Shown here in pieces: positions 33,451 to 45,072 of a stretch of 64,000 nt of DNA. Within the stretch, counting starts at the first letter, position 1. Each line of letters starts with the position of its first letter. The stretch comes from Cordilura impudica (lineage: Eukaryota; Arthropoda; Insecta; Diptera; Scathophagidae): contig OY821521.1 in NCBI GenBank assembly GCA_963682025.1, forward strand, positions 193,087,575 to 193,151,574. Direction: 5' to 3'. The translations under genes were made by a program, and so were the position numbers. The notes under the pieces were generated by a model. The model saw only the letters and a program-made list of their open reading frames with translations, ran no database searches and was not told where the DNA came from.

Positions 33451-36071
33451 CCCTCTAACCGGCCAACCCGCCTTTAGACGGGGTATATTAAATGTGTTGC
33501 TATGCTGCTTTATTTTTTTGTTGTTCAATTATAACGGTAAATATTAGTAAAGAAATACACAGTTAACTTATTGTGACAAATAAACACGTGCATTTGTCTT
33601 TCGGTTGTGAGCTGTTGATAGCTAAAGTCATATTTTTAGGAAAAGTGTGCAAAATAATTATTTGGGGTGAAACTGAAACTTTGAAAAAAAAAAAAAATAA
33701 ATATCTGTTCATTTAGAATTTATGCGCGATAAAATTATATTCATAAAGGTAAATATATTTTTTTTGTATTCACTGGTTTATTTATCAGGTTTTTTGCAAA
33801 ACTAAGCTTTTTTTCGCTAAAAATTGAACACCGGCTAAAGGCGGACCTGCCGGTTGCAAGCTGGTTTTGCATATAAAATTTTCCGTTTTCCATAGTTATT
33901 TTTTTTTCTTTTTTCCTATAAACATTTTTCAGTTTCAAACATTTTAGGAAATAATTTATCTTTAAAAAATGTCCCAACAAAGGAAAACATTAAATTTTTC
34001 GAAAATGACTGATGAGGAGATTGAAACACTTATGGCAGAATCAGTAGAAGGTTCTGAATTTGAAGATGATTTTGACTTTGACGAGGATGATGACTTGGAC
34101 GATCTTGATTTTCAATTATCAGATGAAGATTTTGCTCGAATGGACGATCATACTGTAGAATTAGATAATGCAGACAACAATTCTTTTCATTATGCTGAGG
34201 ACAATGAGGTGCAGCCACATACAGCGAGTGATTCCAACAATACATATATACCAACAAAGACAAGGAAAACAGGAATCAAGGTAGCAAGATCTTCTTTGCC
34301 AGAAATGGAAGTTGGTGAAAGCGCAGTTGCCTCCAATGCTGGTGGATTTAGCGGAAACGTCAAAGATATTTCTCCATAACCTTCGGAATTTAAAAATATT
34401 TAAAAATGTTTTCTCCAAAACAATATCTTCAACTTGAAAGGAGAAAGACAATTACCAGAAGAATTTAAAGAACTAAACACGCCCTTCCGTTATTTTATGT
34501 ATTTTTTCAATGAAGATTTGTTGAACGAAATTGTTTATCAAAGACTTATCTACTAAGTTTAATTTGTCAACAACTGACTTAAACAAATACATTGGCATTT
34601 TAATATATATGTCTGTTTACCGTTATCCGAGTGTTGAGAGTTACTGGCGCAAAACATACAATGCAATTAGAAAATATCTTCATTTCAATGACAGTACACA
34701 AATGAAGAAACCACAAGAGGCAGGATTTGACCAGCTGTACAAAAGTCGACCAGAGATTGACAAATTGAACGAACAATTTGATTCAGTACCAAAAACACCT
34801 CGGCTTTGTATTGATGAACAAATGTGTTCCACAAAAATTTTGACAAAACTTCGGCAATATATGCCGGCGAAGTCACACAAATATGGCATAAAACTTTTTT
34901 TACTCTGTGATTCCTATGGATTTTCATATAGATTCGAAGTTTATAAGGGACTTAGGAGCAACAGCTAATGTGGTTATACGACTATCAAATACAATTCCTG
35001 ATTTCAAAAATCATATATTGTATTTTGATAATTTTTATACTTCCCTGCCACTTGTTGTTTATTTACGGAGCAGAGGTATTTATGCATTGGGAACTGTTGG
35101 ATCGAATAGGATACCTAACTGCAAGCTAACAAAAGAAGCGGACTTAAAAAGTAAGGGGCGTGGATATTCAGAGGAGTTTCTCTTGCCTGCGCATTTGGTA
35201 TTGACATTTCCTGTGTACATTGGAAAGACACAAAATGTGTACGTCTAGTATCCACTAATGCTGGGATTAAACCTTTTAAAACCAATATCAGCGACATACA
35301 ACCCTTGAAAACACGCCGTTATGATCGGACCAGTAAATCCTACGTTGAAGTAGACTGCCCCAATATAATAAAAGAATACAATCGCCATATGGGTGGCATT
35401 GATTTAATAGACAGTTTATTAGGACGTTACCATATCAGAATGAAAACGAAGAAATGGACTTTACGTTTATTTTATCATCTGATTGATATGTCATTGGTAA
35501 ATGCATATCTCCTTTTCCAACGCATTCACGGAATTGATTACAACAATAGTCTGCATTTAAAATTACCAGACTTCCGCATTGAAGTGGCGGATGTGCTTTG
35601 CCATTATGAAAACACTATCACCAAAAATGCTGTTGGAAGACCTCAAAGTCAAAGCCCACAAGTGCAGAAAGTAAAGAGGTCTTATAATCCACCAAATGAC
35701 ATCCGCTTTGATGGAGTTGGCCACATGCCTGATATTTTGGACCGCAGTGGCAAAAAAGTATGCAAAATTCAAGGATGCAAATCCGAAACACAAATGTTTT
35801 GCACTAAGTGTAAACTAAATTTGTACCTATCTAGTAATAAAAAATGTTTCCAAATTTATCATACAAAATAAATAAAATAAAAATTATCCCTTGTTTAAAT
35901 TATTTCATTACTTTAACAGGCAAGACCGCCTTGTGGCGGGCTATATATTTTCTCACCTGGAAGGTAAGTTTCTACATTTTTTCAACTTTTTATTTAAAAC
36001 GTATTTTTATTTTTCCAAACTCTACCCTAGAAAATTTTTTTTTATCAAAATAAAATTGGCCGGTTAGAGGG
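33451..36071 (+). mobile_element. piggyBac-type transposon with TTAA duplication
   Basis: Perfect 14-bp terminal inverted repeats CCCTCTAACCGGCC (33451-33464; complement 36058-36071), flanked by TTAA on both sides (33447-33450, 36072-36075). 2621 bp. Subterminal GC-rich words (ACCCGCCTTTAGACGGG at 33468, CCGCCTTGTGGCGGG at 35926) form small inverted repeats near both ends. It encodes a frameshifted transposase. Confidence 0.93.
33969..35871 (+). pseudogene. piggyBac transposase, frameshifted
   Basis: Segments: 33969-34379 (MSQQRKTLNFSKM, then an acidic N-terminal region), a frame-shifted stretch to about 34540 (EEFKELNTPFRYF), 34531-34940, 34935-35190, 35195-35871. All three catalytic Asp contexts are visible: LCIDEQMC (about 34810), LYFDNFYTSLP (about 35020) and YNRHMGGIDLIDSLL (about 35385). 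The C-terminal cross-brace Cys-rich zinc finger (KICKIQGC...MFCTKCKLNLYL) is present. Frameshifts occur near 34380-34460, 34520, 34940 and 35190, so no full-length protein can be made. The acidic N-terminus is common in piggyBac proteins. Confidence 0.92.
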
Positions 36072-36495
36072 TTAAATTGCCATAAGATACAAATTATCAT
36101 ATAGATCTCGTTCAAATTGGGGTTGTGTATGTTTATTACATCAAGTAATCAGTAGTTCAAAAATAAACCCTATAGGACAATACTTAGTCATAGCGCCGAT
36201 ATAAAGCTGCCTTCCGATCTTAACAAAAACAAAAATATTGCATAGATTTTTCTCAAATTTATATGTTTTTGCAATTTGGTCAGGATCATTTTACATACAT
36301 TTTTCGACCTAGTCCCCATATAAATATTGCATCCTATATGAAGCTATTCATATCCGAAAGCAATAAAAGTAATAATGCCACTCAAATATGGTGTATGCTT
36401 ATTTTTTACATACATATGTATACCTAATTAGTTGGACCTAAGAGATATGGTCTCTAAACGCATGGTATAGGGTATCGTCTAGACCGACTATAATT
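36072..36495 (-). repeat. R1 repeat, piece right of the piggyBac insertion
   Basis: Continues the copy at 33360-33450: 'gccataagatacaaattatc', 'gatctcgttcaaattggg', 'cccatataaa', ending 'ggtatcgtctagaccgacta' near 36490. Confidence 0.85.
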
Positions 36496-36907
36496 GTTTT
36501 GCTTATTTATTATTAATTTCGTAAACACTACTATTACGCTGTGTAGTCTACATAGTTTAATTTAATTTATATGCTACTTCAACCTAATAACGGTTTGGCT
36601 TGTCAATACATGTTAATAATGAAATATAAAATGAGCAAGCGAAAAAATAACGTAAACACATGAACACCAAAAGAAATAAACTTTACTATTTGTTTAGCTC
36701 TTACAATGCATCATCCATATATGTATGTACATGTGTACGGGTATGCTGCAAACACATTTGTAAAAGATGTCAATAACTGAAGATGAACGAGAGAAAAAAC
36801 ACAAGGTGTCACATAAGTTTAATACATAAATTATTTGTTGTTTGCATACAGACATACATACATACATACATACATATATACATTTGTATAAATGTATATG
36901 TACGTAT
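36496..36907. other. Intergenic DNA with CATA microsatellite
   Basis: The stretch 36847-36880 is a run of CATA repeats, continuing as degenerate 'tatgta' words to 36907. Otherwise nothing recognised. Confidence 0.6.
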
Positions 36908-37149
36908 ATTAGGGGTACAACCAAAATAAGGCTCTATCACCACGATGTAGTCGATGTTGTGCTGAAACCGAAAAAGGCTTCCTCAGGTCATTTCGGAACA
37001 AAAACGTTCCGCGTCAAAGCCGATTTCTTTCTGAAAGCCCTTTAAGATTTTTTTTTTATTTTTTTAAATTTTTTTATTTTTTCAAAATTTTTTATTTTAT
37101 AATTATTTAACTATTTACATTTCTTAATGTAATTATATGATTATAATCA

Positions 37150-38760
37150 AAATCACAATCTAAAAACTATCTTTGTTAAGTGAAATCAACTTAAGATTAA
37201 GAGTTCGTGTTGATTTGCATTGGGCGAAAATATCTTGTACGACTTTGATGGGGCGTTCCGCACATATGTTGCTGCGTTGTGTTTTTGGAATTCTTGATTC
37301 ATCTTTCACCCAATGTCTTAGAAAGCATTTCTGAGCATTAGTAAAGCCCGACAATGATTTGTTTAAGGCTTCGAAGTCAGTTTTATTGTAACAATGTTCT
37401 GAAAACCAAATGTTGTACCAAGGGCCACATATAAATTCGCATATTGCATATAATTTGCTACGATATTTTGGAATTAGTATGTAAGCTAGAATTGCAAGAA
37501 TTGCTCTAGAATTCCATCAAGCATTACTAATCGGTGGTATAGTTTTAAAGTTTATAAATGGAAATTTATTGTGCTCCATATAGTATTTAAAAGCCTGTCC
37601 TAGTTCATATAAATATTGCATATCATCACGCCACTTTAAATTTCCAACATATAGCCGTTTCTCGTTTTGCTGATATTCGTGTTTTAATGTATTGTAATTG
37701 CTTATCAACTCTGAAACGAATTCATATGCAATATCTGGTGAGGTAGTTTTTCCGTCCAATGATGCATCCATTACATATCGTAGTATTAAATCCAACACAC
37801 GGCGGTGGCAAATAAATTGATTTAAAATGGTTCTGCAGTAGTGTTACAACACCTTTAGTTTTTCCTGTATTAACACTGGTTGTGTCCCAAATTATCATTT
37901 TTATTGACTTCATCAAATTAAATTTTTCTAGGGTTTCTTTGATGCCATTGAAAATAGTTATCGCTTTCCCATTTTCCAGAACTAATGCAGCTACTTTTAT
38001 ATCTTGAGATTCATTTTTTACAACAACTACCTGTACTTCTTGTCGTCCAATTTTTTTACCATCGATGCAGATTTATAAACAGCTTTATAAATTGCTTGCT
38101 GTGAAGGAGTTGCAATATCGACCCCTGACATCCAATGTACTGCGACGGTGGCAGAGAAATTGATTTAAAATGGTTCTGCAGTAGTGTTACAACACCTTTA
38201 GTTTTTCCTATATTAACACTTCTTGAGATTCATTTTTTACAACAACTACCTGTACTTCTTGTCGTCCAATTTTTTTACCATCAAAATGGAGACACCAATT
38301 CTCATATTGTAAAGACTGTTTCATCATTTCTTCCTTTTTCTCTGCAGATTTATAAACAGCTTTATTAATTGCTTTATTGAGTTGCAATATCGACCCCTGA
38401 TTCTGCCAGTTCCTTGCATATTTTTGCTGCTTTCCTAGTACTTACTTTGGTAGTATTTACTAACGTTAATGCTGGATTTATTAATCGCTTTGTTATTCCA
38501 AGTCGTAAAAGTGGCATATAATCGTTATCATCTTCAAATGAATCATCGATCATTGAGACAAAGTCGGAGTCTCCATCATTGAGCATTGGGACAGACTCGG
38601 ATTCAGAATCTTGGACACTTATTTCAGATTTTGGTGCAATGTTTTCGAACGAAATATTAAAATTGTTATCAAACTTTTCAGCAGTTTTTGAAGTTTTGAT
38701 ACCTTTCTGGTATGCACGAATCAAACATTCCACTTTCCTTCTTATAGATTTGGTAGCCAA
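37150..38760 (-). pseudogene. Transposase-like protein, unclassified, broken
   Basis: Reading leftwards: 38760-38374 (MATKSIRRKVECLIRAYQKG, then an acidic Ser/Asp-rich stretch and NTTKVSTRKAAKICKELAES), then ENWCLHFDGKKIGRQEVQV, LVLENGKAITIFNGIKE, MIIWDTTSVNTGKTKGVVT, LDLILRYVMDASLDGKTTSP, NLKWRDDMQYLYELGQAFKY, then after a stop WNSRAILAILAYILIP, FICGPWYNIWFSEHCYN, FLRHWVKDESRIP and RSNICAERPIKVVQDI. FDGK, DTTSVNTG and CAER are plausible catalytic acidic motifs, and I believe similar uncharacterised proteins occur in aphids and beetles. Stops and an internal duplication (38135-38400 copies 37800-38110) break it. Confidence 0.65.
38132..38400. repeat. Internal partial duplication in the unclassified transposon
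   Basis: Bases 38142-38218 ('gcggtggca'-like start, 'ttgatttaaaatggttctgc', 'ctttagtttttcct') repeat 37802-37876. Bases 38220-38281 ('tcttgagattcatttt', 'cttgtcgtccaattttt') repeat 38003-38063. The second copy skips the sequence between the two blocks. Confidence 0.85.
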
Positions 38761-39647
38761 TTTCGGAATATTTAGTTTAGTCCATAAATCGAATAATTCT
38801 TGTGATATAATTTTATACCTCTCTTTTTTTAACTTTTCTTTTTCATATAACGCATTAAATCTTCCAATGACTGTTTTTTTTTTTTTTAGATATTTGGTTC
38901 AGTTCACATAACGAAATATCGATACTTAGAATATTTTTACATTTATTTTCAGAATTTTTTAAATTTTGGGTCCACTTATTCGCGGTTTTCCGAGCAACAA
39001 TTTCGCTATGTTTAAAAGACATTTTAAAAAGTTAAACGAAAACAATCTTTTAAATTCGATTATTATAAAATTAATGCACAACAAACTTACAAATTGGAGT
39101 ATTATACAATTTTTGGATATCAAAAGTGACAGCGCCTGCTTTATTTATAAAAATTTTTTCTTTTACAAGTAGTATTTTGACCAAATTTTTTCGTCACTAG
39201 ATTTTTGCTATTGTTAAAAAAGTTTTCGCATCATGTTTAATAAAGTTTGAAATCAATAGGTTTCAAAAATAAATAAAAGTTAGTTAAAAAAAAAATTTTA
39301 TATATTTTTATACTTTTAGCAATAAATTATAATATTTCGCAAATTTGCATAAGACAGCGTAGGTAAGTCGCAATATTTTATCACGATTAATTGAGTTTAT
39401 AGAAAATATGATTCAATATTTAATGGAAAAACTTATAATTTATTTATCATTTAATGAATTTGTAAAGAAAATATTTTTATTTTTTAGAACTTACTGATCC
39501 CAAACTTAATTGCATTTGACGCGGAACCTTTTTTTAACGATATCGAAAATCTAAAGATGCAGTTCTTATTGTTTTTTTATGCACTACATGGTATGGATAG
39601 GGCCATTTGGATATTTTCAAAAATTGTAAAAAAGTTATATCCCTAAT

Positions 39648-40590
39648 GTATGTACATGTGTATACATGTGCATATTCGTATCGTTTCGTATATTTTTTTT
39701 TTTTTTTGTAAAATTTCCATTGCCTTTTTTGACATGCTGTAAAAATACAAAAAAAAAATTGATAATAAGAATACCTATAATCACATTTCTATATTCTTTT
39801 TTTCACAGCTTCGGCTTAAGAACGTTATTTACTTTATATTTTTTAAGCGAAAATTTCAATTTATATGCATACACAAATTCATCTTGTTTTCAATGGCATT
39901 TCGGCAAAAGTTACCCATACATATGTAAGTTTAATTTTAACTTGTGTGAGCTAATACTACTCTTTCTTTATTATTATTATATTCTTATTACATTTTGGGA
40001 GAAAAAAAAAAACATCCGTATATTTGAAAATGATTATATTATTTGAAATGTGTTTGGAATATTTGAAATGATGATATCCTTGATGGCAAGTTAATAGAAA
40101 TTGTCAAAATGGTTTAAATTATATTTCAAATCATTATCATTTGTATAAACATTCTATTACCAGTTAGTATTTATAAGAAAATCAAACAAAAAGTGTTGTC
40201 AAAATTTTTTTGAATAAATTTTAATTGGTTTAAAAAATACGAAGTTTACAAAAATAAAAGGTCTATAGTTATAGCTTCAAACAATTTCAAACTATTTAAC
40301 ATTTAATTACATAATTTTAGAGGGTTTGAAGATGCATAAAAAATGTCTTCGGTATGGGAAAAATAAATTTATCATATGATATGAATGTTTAGATAACCAC
40401 ACAGTTAAATAAATCAATTTTATGAATCTGCTTATTAAAATCTTCATATCGCATGCGATTACTATATGGAGACCAGGTCAAAAACTGCTCAGATCAAGAT
40501 CTAATTTAATGAAGTCACTTATGTGGTCTAAAAACCTAAGCAAACCAAATTTGTGTAAAATGTCATTTGATAAATTCAACCGTTGAAAAT
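39648..40590. other. Intergenic DNA, no gene recognised
   Basis: An open frame of 126 codons at 39666 is Phe/Leu-rich with no domain, and is probably compositional. No repeat family recognised. Confidence 0.4.
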
Positions 40591-42340
40591 AGACGAAAAT
40601 GTATTTTTTAAAAAAATACTTTTTTAAGGTACTCTTTTAAAAGGTACTTTTAAAAAAAAAAAAAGATACTTTTTTAAAAATATTTTCTTTTGTAAGAAAA
40701 GTATTTCTTTAAGTAAAGGGAAATTTTGAAGAAAAGGTACTTATCAAGAAAAGGTACTGTTTTAAGAAAATGTACCTTTTTAAGAAAATGTACTTTTTTA
40801 AGGAAAGGTAGATTTTAAGAAAAGGTTTTTTCTATGAAATGGTACTTTGTTAGAAGAGGTACTTTTTTTTAAAGAAAATATACTTCTTTAAGAAAAGCTA
40901 TTTATTTGGAAATGGTATTTTTTTAAGAAAATGTACTTGTGTAAGAAAAGCATTTGTTTAAGAAAAGGGAACTTTTTTAGAAAAGGTACTTGTTTGAATA
41001 GGTACTTTTTTAAGAAAAGGGAAGTTTTTAAAGAAAAGGTACTGTTTTAAGGAAAAGTACTTTTTTATATAGAAAATGAACTTTTATGAGAAAAGATACT
41101 CGTAAGAGAAAAGGTACTTTTTGAAGAAAAGGTACTTTTTGAAGAAAAGGTACTTTTTGAAGAAAAGTTACTTTTTGAAGAAAAGTTACTTTTTGAAGAA
41201 AAGTTACTTTTTGAGGAAAAGGTGCTTATTTAAGAAAAAGTAAGAATTTAAGGAAAAGTTATTTTTGATGAAAATTTATTTTTTTTGAAAAAAGGCACTT
41301 TTTAAGGGCAGAAACTTAAAAAAAAATTATTTTTTAAGAAAAAGTACTTTTATAAAAAATTTAATTTTGTAAGAAAAGGTACTTTTTTTAAGAAAATTTA
41401 CTTTTTTAAGAAGAGATACTTTTTGGAAAAAGTATATGTTTAAAAAAGATACTTTTTTACGTCATGTTATTTAAGAAAATGTAATTAAAAAATACCTTTT
41501 CAAGGCCCTCTCTAAAGAAAAGCCACTTTTTTAAGAAAATTTACTTTTTAAGAAAAGATATTTTTTAAGAATTGTACTTTTTTAAGAAAAGGTAAATTTT
41601 TAAGAAAATTTACTTTTTTGAAGAAGAGACTTTTTAAAAAAAGGGAATTTTTTAAGGTGTGAACTTTAAAAAAAAATACTTTTTTGAGAGAAGATACTTT
41701 TTGGAAAAGGTATCTGTTTAAGAAAAGATACTGTTTTAGGACATGGTACTTTTTTTTAGAAAATGTAATTAAAAAAATTTTTCAAGAAAATTTCTTAAGA
41801 AAAGGCACTTTTTTAAGAAGAGGATCTTTTTAGGAAAGGTCTTTTTTAAGATAAGGTACTTTTTAAGGAAAGATATTTTTTTAAGAATTGTATTTTTTTA
41901 AGAATAGGTACTTTTTAAGAGGAGGTACTTTTTAAGAAAAGATAATTTTTGAAGAATTGTACTTTTTTAAGAAAATGTACTTTTTTTAAGAAAATTTATT
42001 TTTTTAAGAGACTTAAAAAAAGGAATTTTTTTAAGGGAATGAACTTTTCAAAAAAGAAAGTTTTTTAAGAAAACGTAATTTTTAAAGAAAATGTGCTTTT
42101 TTATAAGAAAGGATTTTTTTTTTAAAGATAAAGTACTTTTATAAGAAAAGGTACTTTTTTAAGATAAGATACCTTTTTAAGAAAATGAATTTTTGAAGAA
42201 AAGTTACTTTATAAAAAAATTATTTTTTTTTGAGAAAAGGTAATTTTTTTAGAAAAGGAACTTTTTTGGAAAAGGAGTTTTTCAACAAATGGTACTTTTT
42301 GGGAAAAGGTTTTTTTAAGAAAATGTCCTTTTTAAAGAAA
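40591..42340 (+). repeat. 18-bp minisatellite, block 1
   Basis: Degenerate tandem units of about 18 bp with consensus AAGAAAAGGTACTTTTTT. The best-preserved run, 41112-41220, has about six near-identical 18-bp units in register (AAGAAAAGGTACTTTTTG). Elsewhere units vary in length by one to several bases. The GGTACTTTT core with flanking AAAA makes each unit nearly self-complementary. Confidence 0.92.
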
Positions 42341-42399
42341 ATTGTATTGATACTTATTTCGACGTTTGAGTGATCAGTTCGAGAAATTAAATATTAATC

Positions 42400-42665
42400 A
42401 TATTAGTCAGTGCGGCAGTTGTGGGCGTAACTGTATATGTGAAGATTAGTCCCACATATATTTTGGAGCGATGATTTATGGATACCAAACAAATTTGCTT
42501 AAAATATATAACATACTTAACCTGGATCTTTCGAAAATATACAGATACTTTAGGGGACTTTTGCATGGGAGTAAAGTCTGAACTTAAACCCATTTTTAGC
42601 AAATTCAATAGCGACCATCACATTGCTGATAAAAGCTCAGCCAATTTTTATACCCCTTCTTACGA
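42400..42665 (+). repeat. R1 repeat fragment within the minisatellite
   Basis: 'gaagattagtcccacatat', 'gcatgggagtaaagtctgaa', 'agcaaattcaatagcgacca' and 'gctgataaaagc' match R1 in the order seen at 47230-47320. Confidence 0.65.
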
Positions 42666-42912
42666 TAGGGCTAAGAGGAACAGTGGAGCGTTTTGTTTTC
42701 CCTTTCAAATACATTTTCTTTGGTGTGCCCTCTTTGGCTTCTCTAGAAGAAATATAAAAAAGTAAAAGAAAAATGTGCCGGACAATAATCAAACTTTTTT
42801 TTGTATTTATGAACACAGAATATATAAAAAAATACACTTTTCGAAAAAAGGGCAAAAAAGGGCGACATTTTTTGTCAGAAAAGAAAACGGCATTAGATAA
42901 GCCCTTTTATTT
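42665..42912. mobile_element. Foldback-like element related to 47780-48180
   Basis: The right part 'aaatacacttttcgaaaaaa', 'cattttttgtcagaaaagaa' matches the arm at 48115-48176. The left edge 'agggctaa' and right edge 'ttagataagccct' are weakly inverted. Boundaries are approximate. Confidence 0.45.
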
Positions 42913-42959
42913 TGATAGAAATTTTCGTAACGAAAATATTAAAAGAAAAAAAATTTGTT

Positions 42960-43740
42960 AAACCATAATGATAAGGTAGGTCACCTCAGGTCAAAACATT
43001 GCTGCCGTTTCTCAAATGTTTTAAGTACAGTAATCATTTTTTAATTTGATGCCAAAATGAGTTAAAACAAATGAACTGTAACTTTTAAAAGCTCTTTTTT
43101 TTAATTGGACCGATTATTTAGTCACCTCTACATTCCAATTTCATTGGAATTATGTGTGAAATTCAATTTTTTAGCAAAAAAAAATGTATTTCCCGCAATG
43201 AACTTCGTCCGAGGTTCCTATAATACTGTTAATCCTTCCGAACAATAGGAATTTTTAAGCTCCTTAAAATAGGCATTCATTTGAATATTAATTTTATTTC
43301 ACCGAGCCATTTCTTCAGGTTTGGAAATATCAAATAGTCACTGGGAGCTGATTTCGGAGATTCTGGCGCATGAGTTAGCAATTCTTAGGCCAAATGAGGG
43401 AATTTCGCCATACGCCAGGGTCATTTAAAAGAAAATCCGGCAACCATCTTCCGAACAGCTTTCTTAAAACCAACTGTTCAATTAAAATCGAAATCACAGC
43501 CGCATGATAGGCCTATGGCTTAAACACCTCGTAAGCTTTCACTCCCCCATGGGCCAACACCATATTTTCAATTCTTCCAGAATGTCGGCTGCAATACTAC
43601 TTGTGCGACCTCATCGAAACTCAGTAAGCCCCTTTTTTTACCACTAAAATTGACGGTACAGAGTCCCCATTGCACTTATCAAGCTATTCCTTGGTTTGAA
43701 TAATGTTTTGTTCCGCAAAAATATTGTTTATTGATCACTG
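42960..43740 (-). pseudogene. mariner transposase relic
   Basis: On the minus strand at about 43390-43310 the frame reads SPKSAPSDYLIFPNLKKWLG, which is the mariner block around the third catalytic Asp (family SPDLAPSDYxLFPNLKKWL). Adjacent fragments are broken by stops. The first two catalytic regions are not recognisable, so it is a deleted relic. It lies between minisatellite blocks 1 and 2. Confidence 0.7.
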
Positions 43741-44398
43741 GAAATTCACTTTTTTAAGAAAAGGTACTTTTGAAGGAAATGTACTTTTGTAAGAAAATTA
43801 TCTCTTTAACAAATGGGTACCTTTTTTAGAAAATGTGCTTTTTTAAAAAGGTTCTTTTTTTAAAAAAAAGGTACTTTTTAAGAAAAGTTTTTTTTTTTAA
43901 GAAAAGGTACTTTTTATGAAGAGGCATTTTTTTTTTTGAAAATGTGCTTTTTCAAGAAAAAGTATTTTTTGGAAAAGGAATTTTTTTAAGAAAAGGTACT
44001 TTTTTGAGAAAATAAATTTTTTTAAGAAAAGATATTTTTTAAGAAAATGTACTTTTTCAAGAAGAGGTATTTTTCAAGAAAAGTACATTTTCAAGAAAAG
44101 GTACCTTTTAAAGAAATGTAATTTTCAAAGAAAATTTAATTTTTTAGAAAAGGTACTTTTTAGAGAAAAGGTGTTTATTTAAGAAAAGGTACGTCTTTAA
44201 GGAAAATTGTTTTTTTTAAGAAAATACACTTCTTTAAGAAGACAGTTTTTGAAAAAGGCCACTTTTTAAGGGCAGGACCTTTTTTTCAAAAGGCAATTTT
44301 TAAGGACTGAAACTTTCTAAAAAAAAGATAATTTCTTAAGAGAAAGTACTTTTCTTAAAAAGATGTTTTTTTTATAAAACGTACTTTTATAAAAAACA
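43741..44398 (+). repeat. 18-bp minisatellite, block 2
   Basis: Same AAGAAAAGGTACTTTTTT-type units as block 1, more degenerate. Separated from block 1 by the R1, foldback and mariner relics, and from block 3 by two Helitron-like copies. Confidence 0.9.
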
Positions 44399-44763
44399 CT
44401 AGCAGATCCCTGCCCTCGAAAAGGCATGCTAATCAATTTTATCCTATTCACAATTCAACACTTTTTAAGTATCGATTGTTGCCTTTATTGGTTTATGTCC
44501 AAATTTATTTTTGAATTCAACACATTTATTATTGTGAATGAAGAAAACAAACTCACAATCACATTAACAAATTTAATAAACATACGCATAATTTTATGTA
44601 TGTGTTAGTAGCAATTTTTAATGCATTTTAGTTCAAAAAAAGTAAAATAACTAAAAAATCTGTAAATCTAGTGGACAGCTTAAAAGAAATACCTTTAAAT
44701 TCGGGAAAAAAACTGTTTAACAAATCATCGGTCACAAGAAATCGCTCTACCTATTAATATTCG
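44399..44763 (-). mobile_element. Helitron-like element, copy 1 of a tandem pair
   Basis: Minus orientation. The 3' end CTAG is at 44399-44402. The 5' block 'ggtcacaagaaatcgct' and 'cctattaatatt' lies near 44730-44761. The hairpin is damaged ('ccctcgaaaagg'). Confidence 0.75.
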
Positions 44764-45072
44764 ACCAGCAGATTCCACCGCTCGAAATTCGAGTGTAATT
44801 TCTAGGCAGCTTTATCTTTTAACTTAGCCAGTTCACAAACCAACACTTTTATGGTTTATTATTATTCTGAATGAAAATAACAAACTCATTAACAAACACA
44901 TTAACAAATTTAATAATTTACTCAAAATAAAGGAAAAAATTAGAATTCTGTAAATCTGCAAAACGGCTAAAAAGAAAACCTTTCAAATATTATACGTCTG
45001 GTCAACATCGGGATAAAACGGTAGAAGAAACCATCGGTCACAAGAAATCGCCTAGCCTATTAATATTATAGA
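44764..45072 (-). mobile_element. Helitron-like element, copy 2 of a tandem pair
   Basis: Starts within 'cagcagattccaccgctcg' with the CTCGAAATTCGAG hairpin and ends TATTATAGA at 45072, followed by T. Head-to-tail with the preceding copy; the CTAG and terminal bases are lost at the junction. Confidence 0.75.

Larger units (their letters stand above)
36908..39647. mobile_element. Unclassified DNA transposon with DDE-like gene
   Basis: The left end reads ATTAGGGGTACAAC (36908) and the right end, read inward, ATTAGGGATATAAC (39647). A second inverted pair, GTTCCGCGTCAAA, lies about 100 bp inside each end (near 37004 and 39518). The flanking 8-mers GTACGTAT and GTATGTAC are similar, but the left one abuts TATG-type microsatellite DNA, so the duplication is uncertain. 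The minus strand encodes a large broken protein of transposase type. I cannot assign a superfamily. Confidence 0.6.

Noticed and set aside
33969..34379. Considered as an independent acidic host protein
   Set aside because: It lies inside perfect piggyBac ends and is the usual acidic N-terminus of that transposase.
39666..40046. 126-codon open frame
   Set aside because: Phe/Leu-rich, no domain, no splice context; typical of AT-rich DNA.
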